DNA from: Tolypothrix campylonemoides VB511288
Lineage (GTDB): Bacteria > Cyanobacteriota > Cyanobacteriia > Cyanobacteriales > Nostocaceae
NCBI GenBank assembly: GCA_000828075.3
Contig: JXCB02000002.1
Coordinates: 1,124,761 to 1,179,303 of the forward strand
Reading direction: 5' to 3'
DNA: 54,543 bases
Position 1 is the stretch's first letter; each line of letters begins with the position of its first letter. The notes below the pieces were generated by a model. That model saw only the letters and a program-made list of their open reading frames with translations, made no database searches and was not told where the DNA came from. Below are positions 34,826 to 42,787 of the stretch, one piece after another. Made by a program: the position numbers and the translations under genes.

Positions 34826-34867
34826 TTGAATTTGTTTTCAGTCTCGCGCAAAGGCGCTAAGAGAGAA

Positions 34868-34920
34868 ACTTTGCGACGCCAGAGCCGGCACGAGGGAGAC
34901 AAGGACTGCAGCGCTGGCTC
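34868..34920. repeat. Partial dispersed repeat before the OYE gene
   Basis: gccagagccggcacgaggga ... ggactgcagcgctggctc is a partial, rearranged unit of the composite repeat family. It lies about 50 bases before the OYE start and so within its promoter or leader region. Confidence 0.5.
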
Positions 34921-34967
34921 GACTTTGTGCGAAGTGATGTTTGCTTGTATTCAAGGAGATAACTTCT

Positions 34968-36062
34968 GTGACCACCAATATCAATCTTTTCACGCCTGTT
35001 CAACTTGGTCCTTACACCCTGCCAAACCGGATAGTGATGGCACCAATGACCCGTTTGCGAGCAATTGACAATGTCCCCAACTCATTAATGGCGACATACT
35101 ACGCGCAACGTGCAACAGCAGGGCTTATTGTCACTGAATGCACGATGGTTTCACCCTTAAGTTTAGGCTACATGAACTGTCCGGGTATCTACTCAGAAGA
35201 ACACATTGCCGGATGGCGGCAAGTAACCAATGCTGTACATGAAAAAGGAGGAAGAATTTTCTTGCAACTGTGGCACTCTGGGAGGGTTTCCCATCCTTCT
35301 TTATTGGGTGGGGAGTTACCAGTCGCACCTTCTGCCATTGCCGCTTCTGGCACACTGCATACTCCTATAGGAAAAGTAGCAATGGAAACTCCCCGCGCCT
35401 TAGAAACCCATGAAATTCCTGAAATTGTTGAGCAGTTTCGCAAAGGTGCAGAAAATGCTCTTGCTGCGGGATTTGATGGCGTGGAACTGCATGGGGCATT
35501 TGGTTACTTAATCGACCAGTTTCTGCAAGATTGCACAAACCAACGTACTGATGAATATGGTGGTTCGATAGAAAATCGTGCCCGATTTGTGCTGGAAGTT
35601 GTCGAAGCAGTCGCCAGTGTGTGGAGTGCAAATCGTGTTGGTATCAAACTTTCGCCCAGTAACACATACTACGGAATGGGCGACTCGAATCCGCAAGAGA
35701 CTTTTGGTTATGCAATAGATGCTCTTAACCGCTTTGATTTGGCATATCTCCACCTGATGGAACCAAATGAGGTTGATTTGGCAAACCGTGTTGTGATGAA
35801 CCCGGTAACACCATACTTCCGTAAAATTTACGAAGGGACTTTGATTACCAATGGCGATTACGACCATCATAAGGGAGATAGCATACTTGCGAGTGGAGAT
35901 GCAGATTTGGTTTCTTTTGGCAAGTTATTTATCGCTAATCCTGACTTACCAAAACGCTTTGAATTGAATGCATCTTTGAACACGCCAAATCCAAAAACGT
36001 TTTACGCGCCAGACGAGAAGGGATACACTGACTACCCATTCTTGGAACTTCAACACAAGTAA
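34968..36062 (+). CDS. Old Yellow Enzyme family alkene reductase
   Basis: Encodes 364 residues from GTG at 34968, chosen because AAGGAGAT lies just upstream; longer starts have no ribosome site. It is an FMN-binding TIM barrel that reduces activated C=C bonds with NADPH (NemA/xenobiotic reductase type). Marks: PNRIVMAPMTRLRA near the start, LQLWHSGRVSHP, ELHGAFGYLIDQFLQD, YGGSIENRARF. In relatives the third reads HGANGYL; here Asn is Phe. It may detoxify reactive electrophiles, in line with the pirin and SDR genes elsewhere in the window. Confidence 0.9.
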   Translation: MTTNINLFTPVQLGPYTLPNRIVMAPMTRLRAIDNVPNSLMATYYAQRATAGLIVTECTMVSPLSLGYMNCPGIYSEEHIAGWRQVTNAVHEKGGRIFLQLWHSGRVSHPSLLGGELPVAPSAIAASGTLHTPIGKVAMETPRALETHEIPEIVEQFRKGAENALAAGFDGVELHGAFGYLIDQFLQDCTNQRTDEYGGSIENRARFVLEVVEAVASVWSANRVGIKLSPSNTYYGMGDSNPQETFGYAIDALNRFDLAYLHLMEPNEVDLANRVVMNPVTPYFRKIYEGTLITNGDYDHHKGDSILASGDADLVSFGKLFIANPDLPKRFELNASLNTPNPKTFYAPDEKGYTDYPFLELQHK

Positions 36063-36319
36063 TTAGGAGTTAGGAGCCAGAAGCCTGCTTGGGAGTTTTA
36101 CGTGACTGGCAACGGACTGCCCGTAAGCTTGTCCTGACTTCTGAACGCCACTCACCTAGGTTGGGAAACCATCCCGCAGCGCTCGCTGCCTCAGTGCAGT
36201 GCTGGCTCCTGCTTAGAAAAAATTAATTAAAACTAGGTTTATTTTCACATACTGTTTAAGTAAAAACCACACTGCATTCTTTACATATAGTGTTTGTTGT
36301 ATAAGAGGAAGGTCAATTA
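36063..36319. repeat. Gap with another partial dispersed repeat
   Basis: ctaggttgggaaaccatccc then gcagcgctcgctgcctcagt and gcagtgctggctcctg (36158-36213) are related to the composite repeat. No gene seen. Confidence 0.45.
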
Positions 36320-36979
36320 ATGCTTCACTCACGCATCACATGGCTCATTCCACTAGCCTTCACTTTAGTCGGTTTCGGGTCTAGTATCAAAAGCGCAACG
36401 GCGCAGACCACGTACCCATTTGAAGCTGTTTATGACACAGAAGTCACCCTTATACCTATCCCCAACAGGTCGAATCTCTTTGAGGTATTTGTCTCAGGCA
36501 CAAATCCTGATGCCCCTTACGGTCTAACAAACTTTACAAGCACCAACAACTACAGTCAGCTTGATCCCGCAACTGGAGTACTCACATTTGGTCCAGACCC
36601 AGCAACACTTGGTTTAGAAGGTCCATTCGGTAGAGACGAGTTTTTTGGTAGCAGCGATGATAGCCTGTTTGGAAGCAGTAGTGCCACTGCTTTATTGGAC
36701 TTCCAAAACCGGACATTGTCGGGTACTGGTACTGTAAATATCACTGGCGGTACGGGCAGATTTAGCGGTGCGATCGGCACACTAAACTTTTTCGAGAACG
36801 ACGAACTCAATCCCGACCCAACTGCTCCCACAAGAGGTCGAGCTATTTTAAGTGGCTTTTTCCAAGTACCTGAAAAAGTTCCAGAACCGAGAACCAACTT
36901 GGCGCTGGTTGGCGTAGGGCTGACTTGGACAGGTTTTCTGCTGCGTCAACGCCGCCTTCGTTCTGCTGGTAAATCATAA
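36320..36979 (+). CDS. PEP-CTERM sorted secreted protein
   Basis: Encodes 219 residues. A signal peptide ends near SATAQT (about 25-30). The C terminus has the sorting signal: VPEPRTNLALVGVGLTWTGF then a basic cluster RQRRLRS. Such proteins are handled by exosortase and usually end up outside the inner membrane or in the sheath. The central part is rich in Gly, Ser, Thr and Asn with repeated short strands, and its role is unknown. The gene stands alone. Confidence 0.82.
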   Translation: MLHSRITWLIPLAFTLVGFGSSIKSATAQTTYPFEAVYDTEVTLIPIPNRSNLFEVFVSGTNPDAPYGLTNFTSTNNYSQLDPATGVLTFGPDPATLGLEGPFGRDEFFGSSDDSLFGSSSATALLDFQNRTLSGTGTVNITGGTGRFSGAIGTLNFFENDELNPDPTAPTRGRAILSGFFQVPEKVPEPRTNLALVGVGLTWTGFLLRQRRLRSAGKS

Positions 36980-37187
36980 CGTCTAGTTGGGCGTGGGAGT
37001 TTGCTCACTCATGCCCACAATTCAATTGATCACTAATTCAATACAAAAATCAATACAAAAAATAAATTCTATAGCTTTTAGTTTGGCAGGGGCAAATACC
37101 ATATTTTATGCAGGTGTGGGGTTTGCAATTCTTACCCTTGTGATTTTCAGGTATTGCACTTGCTTATGATTCAGGAGATAAGATGAC

Positions 37188-37904
37188 ATGAGTCAGTCAA
37201 AGGTTGCAGTTGTTTTAGGGGTAGGTCCAGGACTGGGAGCCGCAGTTGCTCATCGGTTTGCACGAGAAGGTTTTGCTGTAGGATTGATGGCAAGAAGCTT
37301 TGAGCAGCTGGCTCAAGTTCAGTCAGAAATTGAACAGTCTGGCGGTAAGGCATTGTCTGTTACGGTTGATGCTACTGATCCCGCATCAGTAAAAGCTGCT
37401 TTTGAACAGGTGCGATCGCAATTTGGTTCTCCTGAAGTCTTTGTCTACAATGCCGGAGCATTTAAGATGGCTGGCATACTCGAACTGACACCAGAACAGT
37501 TTGAACAGAACTGGAAAGTCAATTGTTTTGGAGCTTTTTTAGCGGTACAGCAGGTTCTTCCGGCTATGGTTGAACGAGGTTGCGGGACTATCCTGTTGAC
37601 GGGAGCAACTGCTGCTGTGAGAGGTTCAGCGAAGTTTGCAGCATTGGCGGTGGGCAAATTTGGGTTACGCGCATTGGCGCAGTCGTTGGCGCGGGAGTTT
37701 GGTTCTCAGGGAATTCATGTAGCTCACATCATTATTGATGGCATGATTAACACTCCAAGAGTGCGAGCAATGGCATCACAGCGAGAAGAACATACGCTAC
37801 TCTCACCTGAGGCGATCGCCCAAACATATTGGCAACTTTATCAGCAGGATGCAACTGCATGGACTTTAGAACTTGATTTACGACCTGCGGTAGAGAAATT
37901 CTGA
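37188..37904 (+). CDS. SDR family protein without the catalytic Tyr
   Basis: Encodes 238 residues. The N terminus VVLGVGPGLGAAVAHRF fits a variant NADP-binding motif and VYNAGAFKMAGI follows. Where classical SDRs have YxxxK, this one reads FAALAVGKFGL, with the Lys but no Tyr. Catalysis by the standard route is therefore doubtful; similar proteins (DHRS-like, unclear function) share this. AGGAG precedes the ATG. First gene of a plus-strand run that continues with an aquaporin. Confidence 0.83.
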   Translation: MSQSKVAVVLGVGPGLGAAVAHRFAREGFAVGLMARSFEQLAQVQSEIEQSGGKALSVTVDATDPASVKAAFEQVRSQFGSPEVFVYNAGAFKMAGILELTPEQFEQNWKVNCFGAFLAVQQVLPAMVERGCGTILLTGATAAVRGSAKFAALAVGKFGLRALAQSLAREFGSQGIHVAHIIIDGMINTPRVRAMASQREEHTLLSPEAIAQTYWQLYQQDATAWTLELDLRPAVEKF

Positions 37905-38146
37905 TCTATCTGTCAAGTTTTAGCAAGATGAGAACATTTTCCGCAAGAACGTAAAAGACAACACCTCCGGACATTTGCGAATCTTTTAGACAATTCCTTT
38001 GTCAAGGAGGTTTTTAGACTATGGCATCTCTCGCTGAAATCGTCTTGCAAGTGGTTAACTGAGAAATAAAGCTTTAGAGCAAGTCAATATCGTTAGCAAA
38101 AGCCTGAGTCATCAGAAAAAGCTCGTTTGTGCTTCTATACAAAATC

Positions 38147-38953
38147 ATGGCTAACTTCAAATTGTGGAAACAACTGCACTGGTCTGAATACGCAGCAGAA
38201 CTGCTTGGAACTGCAATTCTTGTTTTTGTGGGGCTGAGCGCCGTTGTATTCAATTTTGCTCAAGGCTTGCCGATGGAACAACTCATACCTGATAAGAGCA
38301 TACGCTTGCTGCTTACGGGATTGATGTTTTCTGGAACTGGTTCGCTCGTTGCAATTTCGCCACTAGGAAAACTGAGTGGCGGTCACGTTAATCCTGCTGT
38401 TTCTTTAGCATTCTGGCTACAAGGCAAAATGCACCATCATGACATAGGCGGCTACATTATTGCCCAATTCCTCGGTGCAATGAGTGGTGCAGTGTTGTTA
38501 GTATTTGTTTGGGGAAAATATGCTGCCAATGTGAATAATGGGATGGCTTTACCTGGGACAGGTTATCCATTGTGGTATGTATTTTTGGCGGAAATGAGCA
38601 TGACGGCAATACTTGTGCTGGCTATTTTTATTTTTGTCAGCAGTCGTCGCTTGATGCGTTGGACACCACTAATGACGTGGCTGTTGGTAGCAACAATGGT
38701 TTGGCTGGAATCGCCAATTTCGGGCACGAGTTTAAATCCAGCACGTAGCATTGGTCCTGCTTTAGTTTCGTGGTTCTGGCAAGACCAATGGCTCTACTGC
38801 ATTGCACCACTGTTTGGTGCAACCCTCGCAGTGGCAGTTTTTCGCTTGGTGAGTTTGGGCGATAGCGAAATTTTGACCGCAAAACTTTTTCACGTGTCTC
38901 ACTACCGTTGTATATTTAAAAACATTAAAGTTCCCCATCGAACCGCAGGCTAA
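38147..38953 (+). CDS. Aquaporin / glycerol channel (MIP family)
   Basis: Encodes 268 residues from ATG at 38147; an earlier GTG at 38129 is possible. It has six membrane helices and both pore motifs, SGGHVNPAVSLAF and GTSLNPARSIGPAL. The Arg after the second NPA is kept. The segment between is longer and the residues around the filter do not let me tell water from glycerol or other small solutes. It stands close upstream of the 68-residue gene and the HAD gene, perhaps in one transcription unit. Confidence 0.9.
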   Translation: MANFKLWKQLHWSEYAAELLGTAILVFVGLSAVVFNFAQGLPMEQLIPDKSIRLLLTGLMFSGTGSLVAISPLGKLSGGHVNPAVSLAFWLQGKMHHHDIGGYIIAQFLGAMSGAVLLVFVWGKYAANVNNGMALPGTGYPLWYVFLAEMSMTAILVLAIFIFVSSRRLMRWTPLMTWLLVATMVWLESPISGTSLNPARSIGPALVSWFWQDQWLYCIAPLFGATLAVAVFRLVSLGDSEILTAKLFHVSHYRCIFKNIKVPHRTAG

Positions 38954-38967
38954 GGAGATCAGCACAG

Positions 38968-39174
38968 ATGAGCAATTATGAGTTCCACGACCAACTCAGT
39001 TTGGAAGCAAAAGCCGAACAACTAGGGAAACAGGCAATGGCACTTGGTTTGATACCTAGTTTTGTTGTCCATTATTTCCCTGATAGCTGGATATTCTACA
39101 TTCCTAACGAAAAGCAGTCTGAACCTCTGACACCAGAAGAGGCATACCTGTATTTGAAAAAATTGGTTGAATAG
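38968..39174 (+). CDS. Small hypothetical protein (68 aa)
   Basis: Strong ribosome site AAGGAGATC before ATG, 15 bases after the aquaporin stop. The sequence (LEAKAEQLGKQAMALGLIPS, then VVHYFPDSWIFYIPN and LTPEEAYLYLKKLVE) is well-formed and acidic, with no membrane segment. I do not recognise the family. Tight spacing suggests co-expression with the aquaporin and HAD genes. Confidence 0.65.
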   Translation: MSNYEFHDQLSLEAKAEQLGKQAMALGLIPSFVVHYFPDSWIFYIPNEKQSEPLTPEEAYLYLKKLVE

Positions 39175-39217
39175 GCTCGTCAAAACAATTCAAAAAAGGT
39201 CAAGGCTAAGAATAAAC

Positions 39218-40120
39218 ATGACTATACAATCTCAACAACCAAAAGTCTCGTTGCTGCTTGCTGATGTGGATGGCACTCTAGTCACCCGCGAGAAAGTGTT
39301 GACAGATCGCACCCGTGATGCTGTTCGCAAGCTTAACGAAGCAGGCATTGGCTTTGCCATCACCAGCGGTCGTCCACCTTTAGGGATGAAGATGGTCGTC
39401 GAAGCGCTTGACCTAACCACACCAATTGCTGCCTTTAATGGTGGAGTCTTCCTCAATCCGGACTTCTCCATCATCGACCAGAATGTGCTGAAGGAGGCGA
39501 TCGCCAAGCAAGTCATTGAAATTATCACGGCACATAAACTCGATGTCTGGATTTATCGCGGCAATGACTGGTTTGTGCATGAACGGCATGGTTCCCACGT
39601 TGACCGCGAAGAGAAGACAGTCAAGTTTCCGCCTACCGTCGTTCCCAGCTTTGATGGTCTGTTGGACAACGTCGCAAAAATCGTCGGAGTCAGCGATGAC
39701 TTAGAAGCTGTCGCCAAGTGCGAAAAAGACGTGCAACAACAGTTTAGTGAACAAGTCTCGTGCAAAGCTGGTGCCAATTCCTCTAGCGCTGAGTACGTCT
39801 CTGCTGCTCGTAGCCAACCCTACTACTTGGATGTCACCCATCCCCGCGCCAATAAAGGGGCAGTGGTTGACCGCCTTTGCGAACTACTTGGGATTAACAG
39901 TTCGGAAATTGCCACAATTGGCGATATGCCCAACGATGTGCCGATGTTTCAGCGCAGCGGCTTAAGCATTGCGATGGGTAACGCCAGTGCTGATGTGCAG
40001 CACTCCGCCGACTACGTCACGACTTCTAACGAAGAGGAGGGCTTTGCTAACGCAGTTGAGCGCTTCGTTTTAAGTATTGAAAATCAAAACACAAGCCAAA
40101 ATGAAACCACTGACAAATAA
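39218..40120 (+). CDS. HAD superfamily phosphatase, Cof type
   Basis: Encodes 300 residues from ATG at 39218 (AAGG upstream; earlier in-frame codons lack support). The nucleophile motif is LLADVDGTLVT, motif II is ITSGRP, and the late metal site is GDMPNDVPMF after the Lys region (RANKGAVV). The cap is of the large C2 type, typical for sugar-phosphate phosphatases (Cof/YidA). The substrate is unknown; the neighbourhood of a GH63-type glucosidase and SDRs hints at sugar or solute metabolism. Its end overlaps the next gene by 20 bases. Confidence 0.88.
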   Translation: MTIQSQQPKVSLLLADVDGTLVTREKVLTDRTRDAVRKLNEAGIGFAITSGRPPLGMKMVVEALDLTTPIAAFNGGVFLNPDFSIIDQNVLKEAIAKQVIEIITAHKLDVWIYRGNDWFVHERHGSHVDREEKTVKFPPTVVPSFDGLLDNVAKIVGVSDDLEAVAKCEKDVQQQFSEQVSCKAGANSSSAEYVSAARSQPYYLDVTHPRANKGAVVDRLCELLGINSSEIATIGDMPNDVPMFQRSGLSIAMGNASADVQHSADYVTTSNEEEGFANAVERFVLSIENQNTSQNETTDK

Positions 40121-40841
40121 AGTTGCCATTGTGACTGGAGCATCCCGCAGCATTGGACGGGCAATAGCCGAACGATTAGCTCAAGATGGCGCAACAGTTG
40201 TTATCAACTACAGAAGTGGTGCTGATGAAGCTAAAGAGGTGATTGAAAGCATCAAATCTCAAGGTGGACAAGCGATCGCCATTCAAGCAGATGTCAGCCA
40301 AGTTTCAGATATTCGTCGCTTGTTTCAAACAGTGATAGACCAATTCGGGCAGTTGGATATTTTGGTCAACAATGCCGGAATTGCACGGACAGCATTAGTG
40401 TCAGAAGTGACAGAAGAAGATTACGAGGCAGTTTTTGGCATCAATGTCCGGGGTGTCCTCTTCTGTCTCCAAGAAGCTGCTCGACAAATGTCGGATAACG
40501 GACGCATAGTCAATGTCTCCTCCTCAGCAAGTGTATTCCCGAGTCCAGGTGTTGCTGTGTACGCTGCCAGCAAAGCCGCAGAGAAGTTATTTACAGAAGT
40601 CCTAGCGAAAGAATTGGGAGGGCGTGGGATTACAGTTAACAGCGTTCTTCCAGGACCAACCAGTCCGGGAATGTTTGACTCAGTATCGCCGGAATATAAG
40701 CAAGCGGCGGCAATGAGTTCTCCGTTTGCTCGTTTGGGACAACCTGAGGATATTGCTGATGTCGTTGCTTTCCTGGTGAGCGAGCAAGCACGCTGGATCA
40801 CCGGACAGCACATTCTGGCAAATGGCGGAGCAACAATTTAA
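40101..40841 (+). CDS. SDR family oxidoreductase (FabG-like)
   Basis: Encodes 246 residues from ATG at 40101, inside the end of the HAD gene (20-base overlap). Classical SDR marks: TGASRSIG, VNNAG, VNVSSSA, YAASKAAEK, ARWITGQHILANGG. It is a clear paralogue of the SDR at 10638-11378, with the same length and the same VxxIRRLFQ and AxLGRLGQ-type segments. The product likely reduces a keto group with NADPH. Overlap and same strand indicate translational coupling with the HAD gene. Confidence 0.88.
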   Translation: MKPLTNKVAIVTGASRSIGRAIAERLAQDGATVVINYRSGADEAKEVIESIKSQGGQAIAIQADVSQVSDIRRLFQTVIDQFGQLDILVNNAGIARTALVSEVTEEDYEAVFGINVRGVLFCLQEAARQMSDNGRIVNVSSSASVFPSPGVAVYAASKAAEKLFTEVLAKELGGRGITVNSVLPGPTSPGMFDSVSPEYKQAAAMSSPFARLGQPEDIADVVAFLVSEQARWITGQHILANGGATI

Positions 40842-40877
40842 CCTTTTGACAACAATTTGACAACAAGGAGAATAGAA

Positions 40878-41645
40878 ATGAAACTTGAAGGTAAAGTTGC
40901 GTTGGTCACAGGTAGTAGTCAGGGAATCGGACAAGCGATCGCCATTCGTCTTGCCGAAGAAGGTGCAAATATTGTCATTGACTATCGCTCTCATGCAGAA
41001 GGTGCCGAAGAAACCAAAACGAAAGTCGAAGCTACTGGACGCAAAGGCTTAGTTGTGAAAGCAGATTTAGGTATCGTCAGCGATATCCGTCGGATGGTTG
41101 ACGAAGGTATCCAACATTTCGGCAAGATAGATATCTTAGTAAACAACGCTGGATTGGAAAAGAATGCTTCGTTCTGGGACGTAACAGAACAAGACTATGA
41201 TAATGTACTTAACGTTAACCTCAAAGGTGTATTTTTTGCAACTCAGGCTGTTGTTCAGCACTTCCGGGAAACTCAGCGCCCGGGAAAAATTATCAATATC
41301 AGTTCAGTGCATGAAGAATTGCCGTTTCCACACTTTACCTCTTACTGTGCCAGCAAGGGCGGTGTGAAAATGATGATGCGAAACTTAGCAGTAGAACTCG
41401 GACCCTTGGGAATCACGATAAACAACGTTGCACCGGGAGCAATTGAGACACCGATTAACAAAAGTTTGTTAGAAGACAAAGAAAAGCTGAATGCGGTGCT
41501 ACAGAATATACCCCTCGGACGTCTTGGTCAGCCAAATGATGTTGCTTCTCTAGTCGCCTTTTTAGCTTCATCTGATGCTGATTACATCACAGGCTCAACC
41601 TTTTTTGTCGATGGCGGGTTGCTTTGGAATTATCAAGAGCAATAG
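40878..41645 (+). CDS. SDR, glucose 1-dehydrogenase-like
   Basis: Encodes 255 residues; AAGGAG lies eight bases before ATG at 40878. Marks: TGSSQGIGQAIA, VNNAGLEKNASF, NISSVHEELPFPHF, YCASKGGVK, GSTFFVDGG. The VHEELPFP and C-terminal pattern match glucose 1-dehydrogenase-type SDRs, which oxidise glucose with NAD(P), though family labels in SDRs are loose. It lies 36 bases after the previous SDR on the same strand, so it is probably in the same operon. Confidence 0.85.
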   Translation: MKLEGKVALVTGSSQGIGQAIAIRLAEEGANIVIDYRSHAEGAEETKTKVEATGRKGLVVKADLGIVSDIRRMVDEGIQHFGKIDILVNNAGLEKNASFWDVTEQDYDNVLNVNLKGVFFATQAVVQHFRETQRPGKIINISSVHEELPFPHFTSYCASKGGVKMMMRNLAVELGPLGITINNVAPGAIETPINKSLLEDKEKLNAVLQNIPLGRLGQPNDVASLVAFLASSDADYITGSTFFVDGGLLWNYQEQ

Positions 41646-41816
41646 CTCGCACCAATATTGAATTGGGGATTGGGGACTAGGGACTGGGGACTCTTGACTA
41701 GGAGGATTGTGGAGGGGGATTCAAACCCCGCCCAAATCCTGTATTACCGCCCACCCTACTAGTTGTGCAAAACTCGCATGAGACTTAAAACTTAGGAGAA
41801 AAAAGAGAAAATCAAC
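41646..41816. repeat. Repeat of the tggggact type between SDR genes
   Basis: attggggattggggactagg then gactggggactc (41662-41692) is related to the unit at 30861-30960. No gene seen. Confidence 0.45.
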
Positions 41817-42620
41817 ATGGATTTACAACTCAATGGAAAAAGAGCTTTGGTAACTGGCAGCAGTAGCGGCATCGGTGAAGCGATCGCTAAAATACTAGCG
41901 CGCGAGGGAGTAAGCGTTGTTGTGCATGGTCGCAGTCAAGAGCGAACGAATCGTGTCGCCCAAGAAATTATCGCGGATGGTGGTAAGGCGGAAGCTGCTA
42001 TTGGCGAACTTGACACGGACGAAACTGCAAAGACCGTAGCTGAGAAAGCATTGTCTTCTTTTGGCGGCGTGGATATCTTGATTAACAACGCGGGTGCGTT
42101 CCCAATGCACGGGTGGATGGACTCCACAGCAGAACAATGGGTGCAGCTTTACAATGCCAATGTTGGCTCAATGGTGCGTATGATTCAACTTATTGTGCCA
42201 CAAATGAAAGAGCTTGGTTGGGGACGTATTATCCAAATCGGGAGCGGTGTTGGAACACAGCCGTTTGGAGGGCAGCCCGACTACGCAGCAACCAAAGCTG
42301 TTAACATCAACATGACAGTGAGTTTAGCTAAAGAATTGGCGGGAACAGGCATTACAGTCAACACAGTCAGTCCTGGTCCAATTGAGACAGCAGGTTTTGA
42401 TGAGATATTGCTTCAGATGGTTAAGGCACAAGGATCGGGTACAAATTTGGAAGAAATGAAGGCGCAGATGTTGAAAGGACCAATGAGCAACCCGGCTGGT
42501 CGTCTTGGCACCCCTGAAGATGTAGCTCATCTTGTCACCTTTGTTTCAAGTCCTTTGGCTAGTTATATCAATGGTGCAAATTTGCGTGTGGATGGCGGCT
42601 GGACGCAAAGCATTAACTAA
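41817..42620 (+). CDS. SDR family oxidoreductase
   Basis: Encodes 267 residues; AGGAG lies upstream of ATG (41817). Marks: TGSSSGIGEAIA, INNAGAFPMHGW, QIGSGVGTQPF, YAATKAVN, GANLRVDGGWTQ. The catalytic Ser lies in IGSG and Tyr/Lys are present. The C terminus has an extra helix (GTNLEEMKAQMLKGPM). Substrate unknown. Third SDR in a row and last gene before the glucosidase. Confidence 0.87.
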   Translation: MDLQLNGKRALVTGSSSGIGEAIAKILAREGVSVVVHGRSQERTNRVAQEIIADGGKAEAAIGELDTDETAKTVAEKALSSFGGVDILINNAGAFPMHGWMDSTAEQWVQLYNANVGSMVRMIQLIVPQMKELGWGRIIQIGSGVGTQPFGGQPDYAATKAVNINMTVSLAKELAGTGITVNTVSPGPIETAGFDEILLQMVKAQGSGTNLEEMKAQMLKGPMSNPAGRLGTPEDVAHLVTFVSSPLASYINGANLRVDGGWTQSIN

Positions 42621-42787
42621 AGTAATGACAGGGCTATTTGTCAAGTATTTATCTGTGTCCACCCCCTCATTACCCCCTCTTGTAGGGGGGAAGACAGAGG
42701 AAAAACTTTTACTTATTATCCATCTGTGGTTAATTATTTCTTTGGTGTACCTTACTCCGGGTTGCAAACCGCTATGAGAGGAAAATC